Shown: one piece after another, positions 36,059 to 43,736 of the stretch
Layout of the letters: the number at the start of each line of letters is the position of its first letter
Numbering within the stretch: position 1 is the stretch's first letter
From: Sphingobium sp. C100
GTDB taxonomy: Bacteria > Pseudomonadota > Alphaproteobacteria > Sphingomonadales > Sphingomonadaceae
Assembly (NCBI RefSeq): GCF_000508185.1
Contig: NZ_AYOY01000176.1
Span: forward strand, 1-64,000
Reading direction: 5' to 3'
DNA length: 64,000 nucleotides
Position numbers and translations under genes: made by a program
Notes under the pieces: model-generated
Seen by the model: only the letters and a program-made list of their open reading frames with translations
Database searches by the model: none
What the model was told of the DNA's origin: nothing

Positions 36059-36871
36059 ATGCTGGCAGCGCATTGTGATGGGAACAAGGCCAAGACGGCT
36101 CGGCGCATCATTGAAGTCCTAGAATATTTTGATGAGCAACATCGTGAAGCGACGGTGATGGACATCGTCCGCCGCTATAACCGCCCTCAGTCGAGCACGT
36201 CCGAACTTCTCGCGACGTTGGTCGAGTTGGGGATGCTCTACAAGGACAACCGATCGCGCCTTTACACGCTGACCCCGCGTGCCGCCATTTTGGGCTCGAT
36301 AGCGCAGCCAGCCTTCGTGCGGCACGGCACCTTGTCGGTCGTCGTCGATTCGCTGATTGCGCAGCATGGCCTCAGCATGGCCCTGTTCGGTCTCGTGGGC
36401 CTCAATACCCAGATTTTCCGCTGGTCGCTCGGCTCCAGGCAGGAACCGCGCGATGCCGGGCAATTGTGCAACGGAGCGCAGGAACGCCTGTGCGACAGCA
36501 CGGTCGGCCTGCTGCTGCTTTCCACGATCGAGCAGAACCGCCGTGCGGGGATGCTTCGCCGGCTGAATGCAGAGGCGCCCGAGGAAAAGAAGTTCGTGCC
36601 GTCGCAGATGAACCAGCAGGTTCAGGAAGCGGCCATGCGCGGCTTTGTCACAGGCCCCGTCGCCTTCGACAGCAGTGCGCATGTCGCCGCCATTCTTCTG
36701 CCCAGCGACGACAGCAGCCGGCCTATCGCGCTTGGTTTCGTCTACGAACCGAGCGAGGATATCGATCCTTCGATGCTGATCGCCTCGCTGCGGTCCGCCA
36801 TGAGCCGGAATGCCGAAACGCCCCTGCGGGATGCGTCCGAACCTTGCGAGCCGCTGCTTCACGCAGCCTGA
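36059..36871 (+). CDS. IclR-type transcriptional regulator
   Basis: A 270-residue regulator with N-terminal helix-turn-helix: KTARRIIEVLEYFDEQHREA then MDIVRRYNRPQSSTSELLAT and the wing KDNRSRLYTLTPRAAILG. The C-terminal part (about residues 85-260) is an IclR-like effector domain, with LCDSTVGLLLLSTIEQNR as the typical signature of that domain. I start at ATG 36059, where GGAGAGAGG is well placed; an in-frame ATG at 36005 would run through the palindrome at 36008. Ends at a strong bidirectional terminator. Confidence 0.85.
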   Translation: MLAAHCDGNKAKTARRIIEVLEYFDEQHREATVMDIVRRYNRPQSSTSELLATLVELGMLYKDNRSRLYTLTPRAAILGSIAQPAFVRHGTLSVVVDSLIAQHGLSMALFGLVGLNTQIFRWSLGSRQEPRDAGQLCNGAQERLCDSTVGLLLLSTIEQNRRAGMLRRLNAEAPEEKKFVPSQMNQQVQEAAMRGFVTGPVAFDSSAHVAAILLPSDDSSRPIALGFVYEPSEDIDPSMLIASLRSAMSRNAETPLRDASEPCEPLLHAA

Positions 36872-36894
36872 TCTCCGTTGCGGTAAACAGGTGA

Positions 36895-36928
36895 ATAAGA
36901 AGGGGCGCCAACAGGCGCCCCTTCTTAT
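36895..36928. terminator. Bidirectional rho-independent terminator
   Basis: Perfect 15-bp stem, ATAAGAAGGGGCGCC, loop AACA, and its complement. It ends both the IclR gene (plus) and the DUF2889 gene (minus), which stop 23 and 13 bases away. Confidence 0.9.
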
Positions 36929-36941
36929 ATGGAAGAACGAA

Positions 36942-37655
36942 TCAATGGCTGAGCGGCATCGTGCCAGTCTCGCTGAAATCGACAAAAGTGTCGAAGGTGC
37001 GGGCCGCCGTCGCCATTCGCTCGGGCTGGAAGGTGAAGCACTGCCCGGCCGGCAGGTCCGCCTGTTCATAGGACAGTTTCCTGCGCGCACGCTGCCGCCC
37101 ATGGGCAAGCAGGCACGCCCAACGCAGGATGCGCGCCGCTTCCTGCCCCGCCGGGTCGCGTGTCGCGATCCACTCGTTAATGCCGGTCAGCGGCAGTCCG
37201 GCAAGGACCGGTGGATCGACAATGGTGAACCCGCTCACGTTCCAGCGCAACAGAGCTGTGCCGTTGCGCCGCAGTTCCGCTGCCGACAGGCCATCGACGG
37301 GGTCGGAGACGAATACATCGTAGCAGGTCGACGCTGCATCGAGCGCGTGCGCAGCTGCCCAGATGGCCAGGTCATGGAGATGGGTGCAATTGGCCTTTTT
37401 CTCGCCGCGCCGGGCAAAGGCATCGAGCCGTATATCGGTAAATGTCGCTTCCGCCACCGCTCGCGCGCCCGGGCAGGTCGTCCACGGCACCCGGATCATC
37501 AACGCCTCGACCTGCGTCGCTCGTTCGCCATCGTGGATCAGGCTCACCTTCATGTGGTGATAGTCATCCTCAACCTCGCAGGTGGAGCGATCAGAGTTGG
37601 GCGTTATGACGATGCGGCGGCGGAAACCGGGCTGATCCTCGATCCTGACATCCAT
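36942..37655 (-). CDS. DUF2889 domain protein
   Basis: A 237-residue protein matching the DUF2889 pattern: an N-terminal RRRIVITPNSDRSTCEVEDD, then HHMKVSLIHDG, PWTTCPGARAVA and the signature NCTHLHDLAIWAA with Cys and His near residue 90. The family has no established activity but is often found beside steroid, bile-acid and aromatic catabolism genes in Proteobacteria. No signal peptide. Same strand as the DUF35 gene 37 bases upstream, so likely co-transcribed. Confidence 0.78.
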   Translation of the reverse strand: MDVRIEDQPGFRRRIVITPNSDRSTCEVEDDYHHMKVSLIHDGERATQVEALMIRVPWTTCPGARAVAEATFTDIRLDAFARRGEKKANCTHLHDLAIWAAAHALDAASTCYDVFVSDPVDGLSAAELRRNGTALLRWNVSGFTIVDPPVLAGLPLTGINEWIATRDPAGQEAARILRWACLLAHGRQRARRKLSYEQADLPAGQCFTFQPERMATAARTFDTFVDFSETGTMPLSH

Positions 37656-37692
37656 CGCCGTCAGTTCTCCTGCAAATGCGCTGACCGCCTGC

Positions 37693-38094
37693 TCAATCCG
37701 CGATTTTCTCGAACAACGGAATGAAAATATGGTCCTGCTGTTCGAACGTCACCTTGACCTTGTCGCCAAACTCGACCGCCTCGACCGGGGCATTGACGAT
37801 ATTGCTGGTGAGAATGACCCCCGGCGCGTCGTCAAGCGCGACCCTGGCGATGACATAGGGCGCTTCCAGGCCGGGATACCAGGACTGGTGATTGATGGTG
37901 AAAGTGTCGATCACGCCAGTGCCCGACACCGCTTCGGGCGAGACATCTTCCGACAGGCAGGTCCGGCACACCGGGCGCGGCGGATGGATGTAGGCGGCGC
38001 AGGACTGGCATCGCATGATCATCAGGCGGCCTGCGCTGCCGCCGGTCCAGAAAGCGCGATTGAGTTCGTCCAGTTGGGGCAAAGGTCGGGGCAT
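37693..38094 (-). CDS. DUF35-type zinc-ribbon/OB-fold acyl-CoA-binding protein
   Basis: A 133-residue protein with an N-terminal amphipathic helix (LPQLDELNRAFWTGGSAGRL), a four-Cys rubredoxin-like zinc ribbon (RCQSCAAYIHPPRPVCRTC) and an OB-fold (GTGVIDTFTINHQSWYPG; APYVIARVALDDAPGVILTS). DUF35 proteins pair with thiolase-like, aldolase or MaoC-like enzymes in cholesterol and bile-acid side-chain degradation and stabilise them as heteromers. No thiolase or MaoC gene is adjacent here; the nearest thiolases are at 25954 and 62255. Probably co-transcribed with the DUF2889 gene. Confidence 0.87.
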   Translation of the reverse strand: MPRPLPQLDELNRAFWTGGSAGRLMIMRCQSCAAYIHPPRPVCRTCLSEDVSPEAVSGTGVIDTFTINHQSWYPGLEAPYVIARVALDDAPGVILTSNIVNAPVEAVEFGDKVKVTFEQQDHIFIPLFEKIAD

Positions 38095-38591
38095 CGGTCA
38101 GGCCTTCCAGCAGATAGAGAATTTCAGGTCCGGTCACATGGTCGCCGTGTAAAGTGGGTCGTCCCTCCTCAAGACGCAACTCGGCATGGGGGTCGGTTTC
38201 CCCCTGTAAACACTTGCCGCTCCATCAGACGATCGGACGGTCCATCCCGCGCTGTTTGCAACGCGGCAACCGGGCGCGCGAGGATAGTGTCGATCATGGC
38301 AAACCTCCGAACGTTACCGGAAGAGGTCGCTTGGGATGGAATATCCATCTCCGTCCATTCAGCGTCTTCTGTCCCGTGACTAAGCATGGTTAGTATTCAT
38401 CATATAAACTCATCGCGCTACTGGCCGGACACAAGATCAGCCTTCCTAAAGCGCGCGATAACGCCCCCGCGATGCTGCGTTATCGGTAGTTCTGTTGAGC
38501 TCCTTTACCCAGTAATAGAGGGGGTACAGGTTTTCGCCGGTCTTGGCTGCTCCAATGCAGTTGGCCTGCAAAATGCAGAGATAGGTGGGGG
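38095..38591. promoter_or_regulatory. Gene-poor stretch with inverted repeat 38456-38485
   Basis: About 500 bases without a convincing gene between the DUF35 gene (minus) and the ferredoxin gene (plus). It is visibly AT-richer after 38380. It contains a perfect 9-bp inverted repeat, CGATAACGC (38456-38464) and GCGTTATCG (38477-38485), 12-base spacer, about 107 bases before the ferredoxin start. A weaker ACTAA/TTAGT pair is at 38379-38394. A minus-strand frame at about 38098-38240 is open but has poor third-position GC. No transposase remnants seen. Confidence 0.5.
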
Positions 38592-38789
38592 ATGCGGATA
38601 AGGATCGAAAGAGCGCAATGCGTCGGAAACGCCCGGTGCAATGCCGTAGCGGAAGCGCTCTATCCCCTTGATGACGATGGTTATATCGCAACCGATGGAT
38701 TCGATGTGCCGGCCGAATCGGCAAGTCTGGCCCGTCGCGGCGCGCGGGCCTGCCCGGAGCGAATCATTTTCATCGAAGAGGATCAGTAA
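38592..38789 (+). CDS. Small 3Fe-4S ferredoxin, P450 redox-partner type
   Basis: 65 residues. The cluster motif is CVGNARC near residue 10 with the last ligand in ACPERIIF near 55; only three cysteines, so a 3Fe-4S cluster as in P450-associated ferredoxins (pattern Cys-x5-Cys...Cys-Pro). DDDGYIATD and RGARACP fit the family. ATG 38592 follows GGTGGGGG. It would carry electrons to a P450; the only P450 in the window is at 20721, so it is physically separate. Nothing else in the cluster is an obvious partner. Confidence 0.85.
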   Translation: MRIRIERAQCVGNARCNAVAEALYPLDDDGYIATDGFDVPAESASLARRGARACPERIIFIEEDQ

Positions 38790-38955
38790 CCCCATGCGCG
38801 GACGGCGTTCATCTTCCGGGCGACAGAGCGCAGGCCTGGTTGGAAGATAATATAAAGAACATAGTAGCAATAAATCGAGCGAAACGCGCTAAATTCTAGA
38901 CACGCAAATAATCATGGGCGCCTCACAAGAGGAAGCCCGAGTGAGGGAGAAGACA

Positions 38956-41346
38956 ATGCCGAAGGGAAGTATCTTGAAAGTGGAGCTGCTCGCATCCGCC
39001 GCCCTAGCAACGATCGTCAGCACACCGGCCTTCGCGCAGGCCACCAACGACGACATCGTCGTCACTGCCCGCCGCGTTGAAGAACGCCTGCAAGACGTGC
39101 CAATCTCCATTACCGTGCTGAGTTCGCAGCAGATCGCGAACCGGAACATCGTCAATGCCGGCGACATCGGCACCTATGTGCCCTCACTGACCAGCAACAG
39201 CCGCTTCGGCCCTGAAAATACCAGCTTCGCGATCCGCGGCTTCACGCAGGAAGCGCAGACGGCGCCTTCCGTGGCTGTCTATTTCGCTGACGTCAGCGCG
39301 CTACGTTCGCAAGGCGGCACCCAGTCGGGCAATGGCGCCGGTCCAGGTTCGTTGTTCGACCTACAGAATATTCAGGTGCTGAAAGGGCCGCAGGGCACGC
39401 TGTTCGGGCGCAACACGACGGGCGGCGCAATCCTGCTGGTGCCGCAGAAGCCGACCAGCGAACTGGAAGGTTATGTCGAAGGGTCAGTCGGCAATTATGC
39501 GCTCCGCCGCCTGCAGGCCGTCATCAACGTGCCGCTCGCCGACACTGCGCGCTTGCGTCTGGGCATGGACCGACAGACCCGCGACGGCTTTTTGGAGAAC
39601 ACGTCCGGCATCGGCCCCAAGGACTTTAACAATGTCGATTACATCGCGCTGCGCGCCAGCCTGGTGCTCGACCTGACGCCGGACCTCGAAAATTACACGA
39701 TTGCCAGCTACAGCAAGTCGGACACGAACGGCTACATCCCGAAAATCGCAACCTGCAATACCGCCCCGACCGGCTTCAGCACCGGCATCCTGGCGCCGCG
39801 CGCATGTGCCCAGCTTGACCGCACGCCCGGCTTCTACCAGATCGAGAATGGCAACCCCCTTGCCATGCAGAAGATCGAACAGTGGCAGGCGATCAACACC
39901 ACCACTTGGCTGGCCAGCGACACCTTCACTGTCAAGAATATCGCCAGCTATGGTGAATTCAGAACGAGGAACAACACCAACCTGTTCGGCGACAATTTCA
40001 CCTTTGCGGGGGCACCGTTTACCTATGTCGGCGTTTATGCCGACAAGGACAGCTATAATGCCGCGCAATATACTTTCTCGGAAGAAGTGCAGCTTCAAGG
40101 GCGCAGCGCCAACGACGCGCTGATCTGGCAGGCCGGTTTCTTCTATGAGAACAGCGATACGCTCGGCATTCAGAGTACGCTTTCGCCCATTCTTCTGGCC
40201 TGCACCGACATCTATGCCTTTCAATGTTCCGACCCGGTCGGTGCCTCGATCGGTCGAGCAACGGGTAATATCCAGAATTCGCAGAGCGCCTACAAGTTCG
40301 AGAGTCTTGGTCTGTATGCACAGGCCACTTACAAGCTGACCGATCAGTTCAGCGTCACCGGCGGTATCCGCTATTCCAAGGACCGGGTCGAAGGTCTGGG
40401 CCAGGTGCGTCGCATCCTCTTCCCGACCCCCAATGTGCCTGTATTCGTATGCGCCAACAATCCGACAATCAGCGCTGTCGACGCGAGCGCATGTGCGGTG
40501 ACGACAGTCCAGAAATCGAGCAAGCCGACGTGGCTGATCGATATCGACTATAAGCCCGTCGATGACGTTCTGCTCTATGCCAAATATGCGCGCGGATACC
40601 GCCAGGGCGGCGTGAACGCCTCAAACGTGGGCCTGGGCTCAACTTGGCAGCCAGAGAAGGTGGACACCTACGAACTGGGTGCCAAGGCCAGCTTCAGTGG
40701 CGCTGTGCGCGGCTATTTCAACATTGCCGCTTTCTATAACGACTTCAGCAACCAGATCCTGCAGGCCAACGGCGTGCCAACGCCCGGCAATTCGCCCGCA
40801 ACCGCGCTGATCAACGCGGGCAAGTCGCGCATCCGCGGGGTCGAAGTCGAGGCTTCGCTAACCCCGGTGCAGGGCCTGACGTTCGACGTAGGTTACGCCT
40901 ATCTCGACACCAAGCTGCAGTCCTTCAACCCGCCGGCATTCGACCCGACCCGGTTCACGGCGCTGATCCCGACCGCGACCGTTGGCGGTCCGCTCACTCT
41001 GTCGCCAAAGAATCGCGTCACCGTGACCGGCACTTATACGCTGCCAATCGATAGCTCGATCGGAAAGATCTCCTTCGGTGCGACCTTCACCCATACGGAC
41101 AGCCAGATTGCAGCCGCGCCTGCGGCAACGCCAATCGGCGTATTGCCTGCTACCGACCTGCTCAACCTCAACCTGAACTGGAACTCCGTCGCCGGGGGGC
41201 CGCTCGATTTCGCACTGTTCGCGACAAACGTGACCAACGAGAAATATCTGGCGATCGTGGGCGGCAGCTATAACAGCGCAGGCTTTGAATCGGTCGGTCC
41301 GGGCCAGCCGCGCATGTATGGCGGTCGCGTGCGGGTGCGCTTCTAA
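38956..41346 (+). CDS. TonB-dependent outer-membrane receptor
   Basis: A 796-residue receptor. Signal peptide (KVELLASAALATIVSTPAFA, then QATNDD), TonB box DDIVVTARR, plug domain with GDIGTYVPSL, FAIRGFTQ and QVLKGPQGTLFGRNTTGGA, then a 22-strand beta barrel ending in MYGGRVRVRF, the terminal Phe of outer-membrane proteins. Sequence style matches Sphingomonad receptors that import hydrophobic or carbohydrate-like substrates, not classic siderophore receptors. The ATG at 38956 follows GAGGGAG; the frame begins at 38914 without signal-like sequence. Probably the uptake route for the compound degraded here. Confidence 0.95.
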   Translation: MPKGSILKVELLASAALATIVSTPAFAQATNDDIVVTARRVEERLQDVPISITVLSSQQIANRNIVNAGDIGTYVPSLTSNSRFGPENTSFAIRGFTQEAQTAPSVAVYFADVSALRSQGGTQSGNGAGPGSLFDLQNIQVLKGPQGTLFGRNTTGGAILLVPQKPTSELEGYVEGSVGNYALRRLQAVINVPLADTARLRLGMDRQTRDGFLENTSGIGPKDFNNVDYIALRASLVLDLTPDLENYTIASYSKSDTNGYIPKIATCNTAPTGFSTGILAPRACAQLDRTPGFYQIENGNPLAMQKIEQWQAINTTTWLASDTFTVKNIASYGEFRTRNNTNLFGDNFTFAGAPFTYVGVYADKDSYNAAQYTFSEEVQLQGRSANDALIWQAGFFYENSDTLGIQSTLSPILLACTDIYAFQCSDPVGASIGRATGNIQNSQSAYKFESLGLYAQATYKLTDQFSVTGGIRYSKDRVEGLGQVRRILFPTPNVPVFVCANNPTISAVDASACAVTTVQKSSKPTWLIDIDYKPVDDVLLYAKYARGYRQGGVNASNVGLGSTWQPEKVDTYELGAKASFSGAVRGYFNIAAFYNDFSNQILQANGVPTPGNSPATALINAGKSRIRGVEVEASLTPVQGLTFDVGYAYLDTKLQSFNPPAFDPTRFTALIPTATVGGPLTLSPKNRVTVTGTYTLPIDSSIGKISFGATFTHTDSQIAAAPAATPIGVLPATDLLNLNLNWNSVAGGPLDFALFATNVTNEKYLAIVGGSYNSAGFESVGPGQPRMYGGRVRVRF

Positions 41347-41384
41347 AACAGGAATGCCCAAAGCGCCTGACCAGGTGGGCTGGC

Positions 41385-41420
41385 AAGAAGGAGCGGTCGG
41401 CAACGACCGCTCCTTCTTTT
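41385..41420. terminator. Rho-independent terminator after TonB receptor
   Basis: 15-bp perfect stem AAGAAGGAGCGGTCG with loop GCAA and its complement, followed by TT, 38 bases after the receptor stop. Confidence 0.88.
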
Positions 41421-41540
41421 CATGAAGGCGCGCGCCAAGCGTCGGTGGGGCGATACCTGCACCCCCGCCCGCTTGACGCCGCCCCATGGCTTGGCGGAAA
41501 GCGACTGCATAGCCCTAAAATGCGGGCCAAGGAGAGTAGC

Positions 41541-42359
41541 ATGACACAAGCACCCGTCGCCGAAGAGCCTCATCTGCTGACGCATGTGGACGATGCGATT
41601 CTGATCGCCACGCTCAACCGGCCCGCCAAGCTCAACGCGCTCAGCGGGGAAGCCCTCAGGCTGTTCAACGAGGCCCTGCTGCGCTTTCGCGACGACCCGG
41701 ATCTCAAGGTGATGCTGGTGCGCGCGACCGGCCGCTATTTCTGCGCCGGGGTCGATCTTAAATCGGGCACGAGGCCCGCGCCGCCCAAGACCGCCAGCCA
41801 GGTGCGCGAACGCCATCGCACCGGCCTCAATGGCATGCATCGCATGTATGACGAAATGGAAGCGATCGAGAAGCCGATCGTCGTCGCCCACCATGCGCCG
41901 TGTGTCGGCGGCGGCCTGGAGCTTTCGCTTTCCTGCGATTTCAGGCTCGCAGCGAAGAGCGCGCATTACTCCTTCCCGGAGGGCAAGCAGGGCGTGATCC
42001 CCGCTTCCAATGGCGTCAGCAGGCTCACGCGCATCGTGGGGACGCATTGGGCGCGCTATTTCATCATGGCGAACAAGCTGGTCGATGCCGACCGCGCCTA
42101 TGTGATGGGGCTGGTCCATGAAGTCTTCCCGGACGAAAGCTTCGAAGAGGAAGTCATGGCGTTCTGCCGCCATCTCACTGCGCAAAATGGCGAACAGATG
42201 GGCACCGCCAAGCTCGCCATCGAATTGGCCCGCGACGTCAACCTCGCCCAGGCGCGCAATGTCGAGCGACTGGCCAACAGCGCGCTGATAATGAACCCGG
42301 ATCATGAGACGCTGTTCAGGCGTCACCTTGAGACGGTCGGGAGCAAGGACAAGCCGTGA
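41541..42359 (+). CDS. Enoyl-CoA hydratase/isomerase (crotonase)
   Basis: A 272-residue crotonase: IATLNRPAKLNALSGEALRL, RYFCAGVDLKSG, VGGGLELSLSCDF with Glu and SFPEGKQGVIPASNG with Glu, so a hydratase is possible. ATG 41541 follows GGAGAG; the upstream frame to 41445 is not coding. It stands after a terminator, so it has its own promoter, and converges with the Gfo/Idh gene. The substrate cannot be assigned. Confidence 0.88.
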   Translation: MTQAPVAEEPHLLTHVDDAILIATLNRPAKLNALSGEALRLFNEALLRFRDDPDLKVMLVRATGRYFCAGVDLKSGTRPAPPKTASQVRERHRTGLNGMHRMYDEMEAIEKPIVVAHHAPCVGGGLELSLSCDFRLAAKSAHYSFPEGKQGVIPASNGVSRLTRIVGTHWARYFIMANKLVDADRAYVMGLVHEVFPDESFEEEVMAFCRHLTAQNGEQMGTAKLAIELARDVNLAQARNVERLANSALIMNPDHETLFRRHLETVGSKDKP

Positions 42360-42413
42360 AATAGGGCAGGAACGGCGCGAACCGCCGCCCCTGCACGGTA
42401 GCGCAGCTTGGAT

Positions 42414-43517
42414 TCAAGCGATCTCCGCGATCGCGACCGGGCGTCGTTCGAGCGAAGATCGGCGCGCTGCCTCCAAAATCTGTTCGACATGCCACGCCTG
42501 TGCGAAATCCGGCGCGGCTTGGCCGTCGCCCCGGATCGCCCGAACCATGCGCTGCATACCAATTGCCATGCCGTGCACAGCCTGGGGTTGCACCGCCGGA
42601 TCGACATTGATGCCGTGGGGGCGAAGTCGATCGGCGTGAATTTCGACCGGCTCGAGCGTCCTGCCACCCACCTTGCCGGCTTCGATCCGGGCGTTCAGCG
42701 TGGTGGGAAAACTGGGATCGGTAACCAGGATGCGGCCATCCGTGCCGAACATGTCGAGCCTGAAGCCCAGCCCCACCGACGCGCTCCAGGACAGCTGGAC
42801 CGGCAATGTCATGCCGTTGGCGAAACGCAGGATCAGATTGGCATAATCATTGGTTTCGGGCCGCGTGACGCTGCCGTCTGGATAGCGCCATTCGGCCAGC
42901 AATTGCCGGTCATCCGCCACGACCTCGACCGCATCTCCGAAGAAATTCACCAGAACGTTCAGCATATGGCTGCCCAGATTGCGCATGGCCGAAACACCGG
43001 CGCTGCCATCGGCGAACCAGTTATAAGGAAAATTGGGATGGGGCCGGTTGAAAAGAGAGAGGTTGAACAGCGCATGGCCGCCCAGCGGCGCGCCGAGATA
43101 GCCCTGCTCGATCATGGCTTTCGCCTCGGTAAGCGCGGGCACCCATTGCGAGAAGGCATCGGTCACGCCGATCCGACCGCTGGCGCACCAGGCGGCGTGA
43201 ATGGCGCGCGCATGGCCGATGTCGGCGGCGAAAGGGATGCCGTTATAGACATGCTTGCCCGCGTGCAGCGCGTCCACGACCATGGTCTGCCGGATACTGG
43301 GCCGCGCGCCGCAATCGATGATGTCGATGTCCGGTTCGGCAATCATATCCCCGACATTCCAATATGCCCGGGCAATTCCATGCCGTTCTGCCGCTGCCTC
43401 GGCGGTTTCCCGCCGCGAAGTGCAGATGGCCACGACCTCCACGCCATGGATTGACCGCCACGCAGGAAGATGCGCGACGACGCCCCAATTTGCACTGACA
43501 ATGCCGACTTTCAACAT
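42414..43517 (-). CDS. Gfo/Idh/MocA-family oxidoreductase
   Basis: A 367-residue NAD(P)-dependent dehydrogenase. N-terminal Rossmann fold begins KVGIVSANWGVVAHLPAW, with CTSRRETAEAAAERHG and the signature KHVYNGIPFAADIGHA (EKP-type motif altered to NGIP); the C-terminal alpha/beta domain has NLGSHMLNVLVNFFG with the catalytic His region. The family oxidises sugars, inositols, cyclic alcohols or reduces imines and ketones. The long open frame that continues across hyuB is antisense; the conserved start is ATG 43517, with GGGGAGC upstream. Divergent from HyuB. Confidence 0.87.
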   Translation of the reverse strand: MLKVGIVSANWGVVAHLPAWRSIHGVEVVAICTSRRETAEAAAERHGIARAYWNVGDMIAEPDIDIIDCGARPSIRQTMVVDALHAGKHVYNGIPFAADIGHARAIHAAWCASGRIGVTDAFSQWVPALTEAKAMIEQGYLGAPLGGHALFNLSLFNRPHPNFPYNWFADGSAGVSAMRNLGSHMLNVLVNFFGDAVEVVADDRQLLAEWRYPDGSVTRPETNDYANLILRFANGMTLPVQLSWSASVGLGFRLDMFGTDGRILVTDPSFPTTLNARIEAGKVGGRTLEPVEIHADRLRPHGINVDPAVQPQAVHGMAIGMQRMVRAIRGDGQAAPDFAQAWHVEQILEAARRSSLERRPVAIAEIA

Positions 43518-43530
43518 GATCGCTCCCCCG

Positions 43531-43589
43531 ATATGGCGGGCTCTGCGGCGGCGTTGGCCGCTCTGCCATATGCCCTTGGAGGATATGGC
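43531..43589. promoter_or_regulatory. Three ATATGGC elements in the Gfo/Idh-hyuB divergent region
   Basis: ATATGGC occurs at 43531-43537, inverted as GCCATAT at 43565-43571, and again direct at 43583-43589 (52 bases after the first). The last copy runs into a TATATAG sequence. Repetition with near-integral helical spacing suggests sites for a regulator of the hyuB operon or of both genes. Confidence 0.45.
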
Positions 43590-43736
43590 TATATAGGCTC
43601 TCCCCAGATCGTGACACTCCCGATGCCGGTTTGGCGAATGCCAGATGCGGATATCGCCGGGGCACTGTCGATGCGTGAGCGATCTGCCCTTCGGCACAAC
43701 CAGCCGGCAGATCAGAGATGAGAGAGGACCCGCATT

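Noticed and set aside
38098-38240. Minus-strand frame with protein-like sequence (LRLEEGRPTLHGDHVTGPEI) upstream of the DUF35 gene
   Set aside because: It has no start or stop consistent with a gene, runs into the DUF35 shadow frame, and third-position GC is only about 59 percent against the much higher value of real genes. Perhaps a decayed end of a lost partner gene.
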